DNA of 64,000 nt, taken from the NCBI RefSeq assembly GCF_964355755.1, contig NC_092680.1, positions 2,455,001 through 2,519,000 of the forward strand, in the 5' to 3' direction. The notes under the pieces are model-generated. The model saw only the letters and a program-made list of their open reading frames with translations, was not told the origin of the DNA and did no database searches. Both the position numbers and the translations under genes were made by a program. Below are positions 34,201 to 46,200 of this stretch, one piece after another (within the stretch, counting starts at the first letter, position 1; the number at the start of each line of letters is the position of its first letter). This DNA is from Antedon mediterranea. Lineage: Eukaryota > Echinodermata > Crinoidea > Comatulida > Antedonidae.

Positions 34201-37200
34201 GTTAGCCTTGTGTTCATGACAATAAAGATTTATCTTATCTTATCTTGAATAGATATTTACAATAAAGATAATTGATAGGATTAATACCAGCTTAGGTTGA
34301 ATTATCACAAGGCATCATAGGATTAAAATTCAAATTCTAACTAATTAGATCTCGTTGGAAGTGTTGACTTCTTCATACTACACATTTAATCATAGTAACA
34401 TTATTATTTCTAATGTTTTTCATACGTCACACACAGACATAATCATTAAATGGCTAGAAGCTATTCAAATAAAGTGTTGCTAATAAATAATATATCTATA
34501 ATAGCCGATGCTATTTAAACACCTTTGCTAAATCCAAGATTCATTATAGATGAATCAAAGAAAGGATTTAAAAACAACCATTCTATAAATGAAAGTATCG
34601 GGGAAAACCCCTACTTTTCTTCCATTTAGGAGCAAACTCCATAGTTGAAGGCTACTGCTCCACTGGCTATACCTGTTCCACTTCTTTTTTTGTTTGTTTT
34701 TTTGTATACAGTGTATGGTGCATATATACATATACCAAATAACATACATTTAGTTTATTTGATCATCAATTTAATTGTTTTTAATAGCTATATCATACAT
34801 ACAGGGGATTTCTACTTATTATAAGCTGTGCTTCAGAGATTCCCTCTTTCCATTGTTTTGTTTTTTAATGATTATTTATGATTTTGTGAGTGGAAATAAA
34901 GAAACAACAAATACTCAGTAGTGATATCCATATTCAGGGAACACCAAAGGAGAAGGAAATATGTTATCAGTATGACTATGCATTTCTCAAAATGTATATC
35001 TTACCCACAAACTGCTATCTGCCCGGTAGAAAATAAGAATAGTGTGTGTTTTTCACCACAGGCCACTGATTTCACTACATGATGAGCTATAGGCTGGAGC
35101 AAATGAGGAAAAACCTACATAGATAAACAAAAACAGTTCATTTTTATATAGTGTAAGCAAGCTCTCAATGCGCTGCATATTATTACGGGGGTCATTTTTT
35201 GGATCAAACACGTATGGAAACATGCTCCCATAATAATGCAGCTAGTAATCAGCACAAAGTTGTGTCTTGATCTAACCGGTACCTATTTTATACACCTGGG
35301 TGGAGAGAGGCAAATGTAAGCAGAGTGTTTTGCATAAGGATACACGCAATGTGGCGAGAGTTGGATTCGAACCATGATCTCACAATCAGTAATCCAACAT
35401 CCAACACACTGCGCCACACCCATCATTCATGAGTAAAGAAATATTTAACAAGTACGTATTATAAAATAGGCTTAGTCAGTATTTTAAAATTTTTTCATAG
35501 TACAGTTTTTTCACGCATTGTAAAAAAACTCTTATTATTATCCATGGTGTCATTACCCAGGTCTTGGTTCTATTGTTGTTGTTATCGATGAACATTTAAT
35601 GTTCAAATTTGTTGCTCTTGTGTTAGAAAACGAGTAAACAAAGTAATAAGAGATAACATTAATAAAGAAAGTCATCAAATGTTTACCAGAGTCAAGTTAA
35701 ACAAAAAAGCATACTTCAATCGAAAAATTTAATTATCATAGTTCAGTAAATGTCAGCACATCTCAGAAACTAAGTATGTTATTTGCGTTAAATCTGATAA
35801 TGCTTTAATTAGTACACTGGATAAATAGCATTACATTATAATTAAAGTTTACAGATATCGGTCTTAGAATCTGTAGGGAGATACAAAAATAGGTAATGAC
35901 AGGTGTCGCAGTAATCGGCGAAAATGAAACAGGTTAAGTATTCGGATAATTGATTAAATCGTTACTTGTACTTTTAGGTGAGCGATTATACGAGCACAAC
36001 GTCTGATTAAAAGTAGAAACTATGACGGATGAAATTAAAATATAAAACATAAATTTTCCATGTCTGAATTTGTACATTCAAAAATGTGATTTGCGAATGT
36101 GTACGCGCAATTGAAAGTGCAGGTTGCATTACCCAAGGGCACAGGGCACGTCAATGAATGCTTCAATCATAATAAACACAACTCTCCATTTGAAAAAAAC
36201 AATGCTATGCGATTTCCATTATATGCTTCTGACGAACATAAGAACATGTAACTAAACAAATAAAATTATTATTATTTCTTTAATTTTTCAAGTATGTAGT
36301 ACTTTTTTAACCCTGCCACAAATAAATCGATACAAAAAAAATTTTATTAAATTCATTACAGCAACATTTAATAGCAAGGAATAGCAAAAGAAGTTGGAGC
36401 ATACAAACATGAATCAATACCATATATATACTCAGATATTCAAACTTAGAAAAATGAAATATTTGGATGTTTTATCAAATTATAGGGGGAAAATAATACA
36501 TCAAACTATAGAGGGTGCTATAATAATACATCAAACTATAGAGGGCACTATAATAATACATTAAACTATAGAGGGCACTATAATAATACATTAAGCTGTA
36601 GAGGGCACTATAATAATACATTAAACTATAGAGGGCACTATAATAATACATTAAACTATAGAGGGCACTATAATAATACATCAAACTATAGAGGGCACTA
36701 TAATAATACATTAAACTATAGAGGGCACTATAATAATACATCAAACTATAGAGGGCACTATAATAATACATTAAACTATAGAGGGCACTATAATACATCA
36801 AACTATAGAGGGTGCTATAATAATACATCAAACTATAGGTGCTATAATAATACATCAAACTATAGAGGGCACTATAATAATACATTAAACTATAGAGGGC
36901 ACTATAATAATACATTAAACTATAGAGGGCACTATAATAATACATTAAACTATAGAGGGCACTATAATAATACATTAAACTATAGAGGGCACTATAATAA
37001 TACATCAAACTATAGAGGACACTATTAATATCCATTATGACAGTAAACATGGACATGTTAGCCTATATAAGGGTGGAAAATGTGGCGCAAATAACTCAAT
37101 ATTTAAACAATTCAACCATTCTTCTAGTACATTTCAATAGAAAGAGCGAATGTATGGTTACGCCAAAATGTCATGATGTTATGACTGTTGTTGGCCAAGG

Positions 37201-40200
37201 TTACGTAGCCATAATTCTAAATGTCATTTTCACAAACACATTCGTCAACTTTCTTTGTAGGAAAACGTAGCTGTCTGTCTCAATTCATCTCCTCATTAAA
37301 TTAACTAGAAAATTACGCCTAAGGAAATTTAACATTGAACTTTGAAAAGTGCGATCAATTTAGTGAACATTTATATCTAGATGAACTTTATTACGTGATA
37401 GATCATCACATATGATCTAGCTTTTTATTCTAAACACAGAAGTCCCCACTAGAAAAGAAATTTGCTGAACGCAACACAACCTACACTCACAAGAAAATAC
37501 TCTTCTATCAAGTTTGCGTCCACATACAATTTGAACAAAGCACTTCTGATACACAAGGTTATGTTCGTACGGCATTTTGCGTTGATACATTGCGTCTACG
37601 TCCATTGCATCAAACTTTTATGTGACAAAAACATGTGATGTGTCCCTTTATGGACATATCACTACCATATTTAGACATATCAGTACCATATATGTGCACA
37701 TCACACTGTTTTTGTCAAACTAGTTTGATAGTGTAGACAGAGCTTAAGAGGGAACCAAGCAAGGATACAGTTAGGCTATGTTTTGAATGTAATTAATCGG
37801 TCTGGTGGTAATTGATATTATGAATGATTAATATGAAAATGATTATTCAATCTCTAATAAACAAGGCAATCTTATTATTATACAGACAACTTAATCTAAA
37901 ATATACTATGAATAAATTAGTACCTGATGGATAATAAATGAATTCATTACTGCGGTGTTAATTGAATTGCAGCTGAACTTTTGAAAATCATAAAGTATAC
38001 TTTTAATAAAGGTTAATAACACAATAATTATTTGTCATAAACAGTTAGTTCGATTATAATAATCTTCATTTTAGCTAGGAGACTCCCATAATTTTGACTT
38101 GTCTCTTGGCTTTAAATCTGCTTTCAAGGCTCAAAGATGACCATCTCATTCATTTAACTTCAGATATTGGCATCTATCTGCACCTTATGAGTAGATCTCC
38201 AACATTGTGTTGGTAAAAAGATCTTTATACAGTAATAGAAATGGGATGTAGTTGGAATGTTTTAAAATAAATAAATAATGTTCAATTTTTACGTACCCAC
38301 GACCCGGCGGTGGACGGTTTTCAAACATGATACCAGCTAAAATATAGTTATTAAATACCATGCATGCTAAAATATTTTGTTACGAATATTAAGTCTCCTG
38401 AACTAATCAGTACATATATATATATATATGTATACAATTAAAGGTTTATACTAGTGAAATATGTGAAAATGGCATTGAAGGTTTAAAAACCATTCATGCG
38501 ACCAACCTAAGGGCTAGCATGTTTTCTGTATCTCTAGTCACAAAAAAAGAAGGATTTTAAACACTTTTGAATATCTTAACACGATTTAAATCTTGCTCAG
38601 GGCTTCAATATTCTGGTACATGTTGCCCAGGGAAAATACTTTTTTAAAAATGCCTTAACAATTTAACATGCCATGTTCAATAAATGTTCTAATAATAGTA
38701 CATAAATTCTATAAATTTATTCTAATAAATTCAGCTTGTTGATAGTTAATTTGTCATTTATTAATAATATAAATCCTAGCCAATCTTAACATTAATGAAC
38801 AAATAGAATTTATGGAGGCAAAACCATTACATCAATTTTACTAACGACTTTAACCGAGACAACCTTGAATAAAGTGTAAAAGTAGAAAGCTACAAATAGC
38901 ATTCATTTAAAATCTATAAAAGCATTACAGTTCAAACGTAAATGAATGCTACTGGAAACAAATTTAAATTCTAAATTGAACAGGATAAGGTATGAAATGT
39001 CAGGACATACATAATTCAAGACGAGATAATATTCAAATAAGTAGTAGTTTTAGCGTCAGACAGGGCATGGCGAAAAGAAAATAAGTCACGTCTCAATAAG
39101 AAGGGTTATGTGGGAGCAAGATACTTATTCATCCGATGGCAATGGTTAGGTTTCTTGGTATGAGCCAACCATTTTAATCTATCAGCACCACACCTCCCAA
39201 CTATTGCGTGACATTAAAATGACATATTCAACGAAAAATTTGAACAAAAAAATATATTTTACGGGGACAATACCTTTAATTAATATAGTATAGAAGGCCT
39301 ACAAAAAAGCAAATCAAATACATTTTTATTATGTTTTTTTACAGATAATTAGAGCTGTTAGTGTTAGTACTAAGGTTGGCATAACTTGTTATCAAGAAAT
39401 ATGTCGATAGACTTCACACCTCAACTAATCCTTTATCTCAACTAATCCTTTATCTCAACTAATCCCATGTCCCTACCCTCACCCTATGTTTCTTATCTCC
39501 CATAAAATTTCAACCATTTTGTGGTTCAATACAGTGAATTGCACAATATAATTTATTTTCAAATATCGAATTATTTCTTAGGTAACAAATCGTACACTAA
39601 GAAATGCATGAATAAACGCAACATATTTTATATAGGCCTTGAACTAAAGTGTTTGGTCCCCAAGGACTGTAATGTCTGCAATCAGAAGAGTAATGTGTTA
39701 GCCGTGATTCCTACTCATGTTAAATAAACATTATCATCACGATTCTATGACACGAAAAAATTATTTATACTGTCTGCTTTCGTTTTACCTTTTACATTGA
39801 AATAAAAATAAAAGATTGCAATATTTATATAAATGACATTTATGTGTTTTGGTTAATATTATATTTACGCTATCAGTTTTTTTTTAGGTTGGAGTAATAA
39901 ATGAGTTTGTACATCGTCTTGTTTTTACAGATATAAATATAATCTGTTTGTTTAATCAAAGAATTTTGTATTTGTTACACATACAAAAAAGAATGACATT
40001 TCAAGTTTTCATTATGTTATCTCTCATCATACAGAAATCCAAGTTTATGAAACGTTATCAATATGAAAATATTATTTCACAGCGAAAGCAACAATCAAAT
40101 ATAAATTCAAAAACGTGCTTGACATCTGGAGAGGCAAAAACATGTTTTCGCTCGCAGCAATACAATGATAAAATCGGCACACATGATCTTAGAACAACTC

Positions 40201-43200
40201 ATTTTCTTGCTGCGGACACATTGATAAATTATTATTAGGCAGATAAGCAATGATTTCTAATACATTTTCAGAAGGCTATAAAGAATATCAGTAATAGAAT
40301 AAGAAGATGAAAGCGATTTTAGAAGTATTTCATTTAGTTGAAAATGCCAAAATGTAATATACATATTACGTCCCAAGGCTATGTCTGGACTGCAAGGCCA
40401 TAACGGAGTTGCCGCGTTTACTCATCTGTTTTTAAAGTAACAGCTTCGACATTGAAATTCTATCTTAACATATATAATAACAAAAACACTAGATCAACTC
40501 GTTTCTTACTTTGCTTTTAAACAACACAATTATTCTCCTCTATTGCTCAATACAAATGAAATTGTGTATTTGTATGCTGATTGATTTTAGTTTATAATTC
40601 TCTTTGGAATTTAAAATACAGATTGACAAAGTGGCTGGAGGTAACATATTAGGGAGGTGGAGCTGCTGGAGAATAATAAGAAACAGAGATTGTAACACAA
40701 AAAATGCCATTAGATATAGTACCTAGACAGTCACTGTTTTAAATCAACTGGCTACCTCTTATTTTTTCTTCTTTACTGGGTATTGTTTGTAAACTGAGAC
40801 ATTTTTGAGACAATGAAGCAAACACAAACATCCCTAGGGCTTCTAAACGCGACTTCAGATTGACTAGCAAGCTTCGCCAGTTGTGCCTCTTACCTGGCGA
40901 ATTATAGCTTGTTCGTGAGTTTGTTATTGGAGGTCAGGAATGGGGCTAGATTTGTATACTTTTTGGTCTCCTGGGATTTTGTAATGTAGTTTTTATTTGT
41001 GTTGATTCACTTTCAATTTTACGTGGTCTAAAAATGTGTCTCTATTTTAAAAAAGTGTACTCCTACAATGAAAGAAATAAATTTAGGCTCGCTAAACGAG
41101 TCACGAATGTTTTAAGTCATGAATAGAGTACAGCAGGTCTACAATATTCAGAAACTATAGAGGGCAGTTCATCTATTTTTGTACATTTTACATTTTTCTT
41201 TTTTAAGTTTTTCTTTCTCCATTCAATATTTATTATTTGTAATTGAAAAACACAAGTTAGTTTAAATATGCAAGTGAAAGTGAATTCAAGTAAAATACAT
41301 TGAGATATTATAGTAGCAAATAAAATACAAGGAAAAAAGATTAAAATTTAAAGAAAATTGTTAGTCAAATATTGTTATCAACTGTAATCTGACAACTATA
41401 AAATATACAATACTGCCATCTATGTTTCTGTAAGTTAAGAAAATTTGGTATTCAAGAGAAATATATCCCTCAATGGTATGGTTATTGTTGTTGAGTTTAC
41501 AGTATGATGAATTTATATTCTCTAGTTATATTTAGAAAGCCTTACATCTGATGTCAAACATGAATTAATACAAGGTACATCACACCAATTTTCTGAAGTA
41601 CCGGTACAGCAGCTATGTAAATTTGCAGTAAGTGAAAAGCGGCGATCACATTGATTCATAGTATAATTAATTTACATGCGAGCTTTGAATTAAATGTTTT
41701 GCAGGATGAATTTAATAATTAAAAACCACCCCCAGAACATGCAGCAACATTTCTAGCAAAAACGCGGCATCCTCTTAACAAATAACAATATGTCAAGAAC
41801 CAACCAAAACTTACAAGCTCTGTCTACACTATCAAACTAGTTTGACAAAAAAGTGTTGTGCCCAAATATGGTAGTGATATACCCAAATATGGTAGTGATA
41901 TGACATCATCATATCCATATATGGGCACATCACATTTTTTTTGTCACATAAAGTTTGATAGTGAAAACAGAGCTAAATAATTTGAAATAAATTAGTTGTA
42001 TTAAAAAGGCTCAACAAAAATCTGAAAAATAAGTGCCAAATAATATTAATATAGATTAGTTTTAGAAAAATATTAAATAATGCCAACATTGGTTTGCTTT
42101 GGTAAATTAATGTAAGGATTTAATCTAAAGGTACAGTATTCAACACAACACACTTATTTTAGCAGGTTAAGCTATAGCTTATTAAATAATTAATATTAAT
42201 TTGCATTATATCATTTTGCATAGCATAATTTCACACATTTCTACCTCAGCTTGTTGACGGTCAGAACTGGATAAATAGAAAATGCTCAAAGGGTGCTGTA
42301 AAGAAGTAATGAATATTATAGCTCAAATACATGCCTCTATGTTATATGCTACTTTCAAACACTGAGATCGACGTTCATTAGCAAAGGATATCTTCTTACC
42401 TTTGTCTTATTTACCTTTATATATTTTTATATACCGAATAAATAAAGAAATAAATAAAAATAAAATTTTTGTAAATTGTAATTTTATCAAATGTATGATG
42501 TAATTGTAAATGTTTTGTTTGTTTACTACAGTATATTTCTGTCAAGAAAAACAATTTTTCTATGTATACACCTTTTTATATATGAAACAAATAAAGATTT
42601 GATTTTATATTGAAAATATATTCTGGAATCTATTGATGTTTTGGTTTTATACATTATAAAGTCTTATTACAAGTAATAATACAAGTCGTTGTCATGCTAT
42701 GGTGTATTTTATTTACTACCTTTGGGGCTTTTTTTCAAGTGTCAAGTAGATAGTTGTTTTTGAATGGAATCAGTAGGCCTTGGAAGCAATAGTGACAGGA
42801 ATACTATATTTGTTACAATATGCTATTAATTTAGGCCAAGTTGATGGAGTTTGATATCCATTTTTTCCAGTTCATTATTTGGCTTACCTGGTTTTCTTTG
42901 TAATTCTTCATTCGGAAATTATAACCAAGCTGAGCATAAAAGTTGTTGCCAAAACCGAAGCATTTCCCTTCTTGAGTGACCAGCACAGTATGTCGACTGC
43001 CACATGCTAGGCTAGTTATCACATGTTCCTCCTCTAGTTTGACTTCTTGTGGGCTAGCACAGGACCCCTTATCCCCACAGCCAAGTCTGAAATTAAAGAA
43101 GCATATAACCTGTTTATATATCTTTTCTTTATGATTTCAACTTGAAACTCATTGAATGCATGAACTGAACAGCACCAGCCTATGGTTAACAGCATACAAG

Positions 43201-46200
43201 TAAAGCCTACATGCAGTAGTACTCCACACTACCAAGCCCAACAGAATACTGCCTAAACCTGGTCAAGCCTAATTTGCATAACAGTTTACCTGGAGTACTA
43301 GGTGATCTACAGTACAACTTCAACTTAAATTAATGTTATATGCTTTAATCAATCTATTATTGTTCTCTTGACTAAACCAAGCATGCTAGGCAAGAAGCCT
43401 AATTTGCATAACAGTTACCTGGAGCACCAGGTGATCTACAACTCAACTCCAACTTAATGTTATTTGCTTTAATCAATCTATTATTGTTCTCTTGACTAAA
43501 CCAAGCATGCAAGGCAAGCCTAATTTGCATAACAGTTACCTGGAGCACCAGGTGATCTACAACTCAACTCCAACTTAATGTTATTTGCTTTAATAAATCT
43601 ATTATTGTTCTCTTGACTAAACCAAGCATGCAAGGCAAGCCTAATTTGCATAACAGTTACCTGGAGCACCAGGTGATCTACAACTCAACTCCAACTTAAT
43701 GTTATTTGCTTTAATAAATCTATTATTGTTCTCTTGACTAAACCAAGCATGCAAGGCAAGCCTAATTTGCATAACAGTTACCCGGAGAACCTCTGTGCAC
43801 AATTATACCTTATGTGTACACTTACATATAGTGTACTACTATACTAGAGAAAAGATATTAGTTAAATTGTTGTTTTTTTGGAGTTTCTAATTGTGTTATA
43901 TTATTTATATTTTATTTGTTTTGTTTTGAGGAGCCTATTCACCACAAGCTTTGCTTTCTTTTAGGCTCCTCCACTTTATATTTATATATTTGTAAAGTGA
44001 AATAAATAAATAAATAAAATAAATAAATAAATAAATAAATTGATTTAAAAAAGCATAACCTAAAATTCGAAGCTAAAACTAAATTTTCTTTGCAAACTTT
44101 ATAATAGAAATAATTGTTTGATACAGAAAATCAATTTACATTATTTATTGAAAAATGAGGTCAATCAAATCAAACATAATGACGTATGTTACTGACGCAA
44201 TCTCTGAAAAGTCCTTTGTACTTTCGGCAATAATCAATTTTAGGTTAATATTCAATGACTTGAACGCTCATTACACTAATGACCTCTTTAGATTTTGTTA
44301 CGTTACGAATACTAAAATGAATTGGAATTTGTGTTTTTACATCTAACACAATTCTGATTTAAATATACAGTAAATTATTACCATGCAAAATAAATATCAA
44401 AATCTTCAGATATTTGGTAATTAGTGAGTAAAAATCTACCTCATACTAGTTAATAATTTCTCTGTAGTCAAGTAAATAAAGAAGATGCCTGAATAAAACT
44501 GTGATGGACATAATGTAACCATCAAGGGGAGAAGAATGTTATTGAAAAATATTGAATCTACAGTATTCTACTTTTAAGCACTCTGATTGCGGACTAGTCC
44601 ATTATGGTCCAAGAGTATCCTAGGAATTTAAACTTTTCGCATCTAAGCCCTCCCTCTGGAGAGCATGGGCTATTATCGGTTTATCCAGGTAAGCTAGGCA
44701 CGAAATAGACAGCATTATATTATTGACTTTCAAAGTACAGTTGTTTGTGTTTTAGGAGATTGGTTTATATAGTCTTTGGAAAACAATAACTTATGTACTA
44801 AATTATTGAAAAATATTAATATATTAATATTTAATAATTATTTTATGTACTAAATTATTCAATACAATAATTCAGTACATAAAAATAAATTACAACATTT
44901 TCAGTAGAGCACATAATATTCTTACAAACTTGTTTCATAGAATTTATATATTAGTAGAAGATCAATTCTAAATTACTTTAAATTGAATTTGTTTAGATTG
45001 CTACAGAACATTTCTTAAAATAACTTCCTGATTGTAAATATCTTCTTTGAATTTATACTTACTGACCACTACTGCCGTTACCCCAGGCAAACACTTGATT
45101 AGACTCTGAAAAAAATATGCAATTCACATATAGTTTATAGTTCATGATTTTGTTTTTCAAAATAGTATTTTACATAATAGAAAAATAGTAGCATTTATAC
45201 TTTTGAATCACTATAATAATTGGGGGAAAAAATACATACAGTACTGCAGTTATACAAACTATACAAATGAAGAAGTGACAAATGTTTTCTTATTTTTTTT
45301 TTTTTATGATTTGCCATAAACCTATTCTTTTTAAATTATGGGCTTGTTTAATTGTTATTGTAAATATGTGGAAATTCAATTGTAAAAAAACAGCAAACAT
45401 AGAAATGAAAAAGTCTTGAAAATTGTTTTGTCATAAGAAAAATCATGGTAGCAGAAAATATTCAACCATCAATCCAAGCCTACAACCATCAATCCAAGCC
45501 TACAACCATCAATCCAAGCCTACAACCATCAATCCAAGCCTACAACCATCAATCCAAGCCTACAACCATCAATCCAAGCCTACAACCATCAATCCAAGCC
45601 TACAACCATCAATCCAAGCCTACAACCATCAATCCAAGCCTACAACCATCAATCCAAGCCTACAACCATCAATCCAAGCCTACAACCATCAATCCAAGCC
45701 TACAACCATCAATCCAAGCCTACAACCATCAATCCAAGCCTACAACCATCAATCCAAGCCTACAACCATCAATCCAAGCCTACAACCATCAATCCAAGCC
45801 TACAACCATCAATCCAAGCCTACAACCATCAATCCAAGCCTACAACCACCAATCCAAGCCTACAACCATCAATCCAAGCCTACAACCATCAATCCAAGCC
45901 TACAACCATCAATCCAAACCTACAATTCTATACTCAACCTACAACTTCACATTCAACCTACAACTCCACTTCATTCTTCAATTTTAAATATAATGTTTTA
46001 TTACCTGTTACCACAACTGTATGGCTTGATCCACAAGCCATCATCTTCACTCTATCATAACATCCATGATAAGAAAAGTTTGCTAGAGTAGCACCAATGC
46101 CTATATCCTTGCCATCTTCCCTGCCATTCTGACCAAACTCTCCACATCCCCAGCAGAGAAACTCATGCTTTTCTACTTGCAAGGTACGAATATGTGGTTG

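Larger units (their letters stand above)
37029..41813. other. Large intron sequence, apart from the MITEs listed
   Basis: Part of the 7.8-kb RCC1 intron. No exon-like frame matches an RCC1 blade. Frames at 39,521, 39,948 and 37,037 look like chance. A short inverted repeat, ttcgccag...ctggcgaa, is present near 40,870. Confidence 0.4.

Noticed and set aside
36475-37056. 193-codon Tyr/Ser/Leu repeat protein (-)
   Set aside because: Exact 30-bp tandem repeat with no splice or start context.
39948-40238. 96-codon frame (+)
   Set aside because: It lies within the RCC1 intron, has no recognisable motif and an AT-driven composition.
40861-40910. Hairpin ttcgccag...ctggcgaa with a GTAAGA donor-like site
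   Set aside because: The upstream sequence has stops in all frames on the minus strand and no partner exon.
45423-46091. 222- and 180-codon Gln/Pro/Ser repeat proteins (+)
   Set aside because: 20-bp array cycling through frames. It overlaps the RCC1 intron and exon on the opposite strand.
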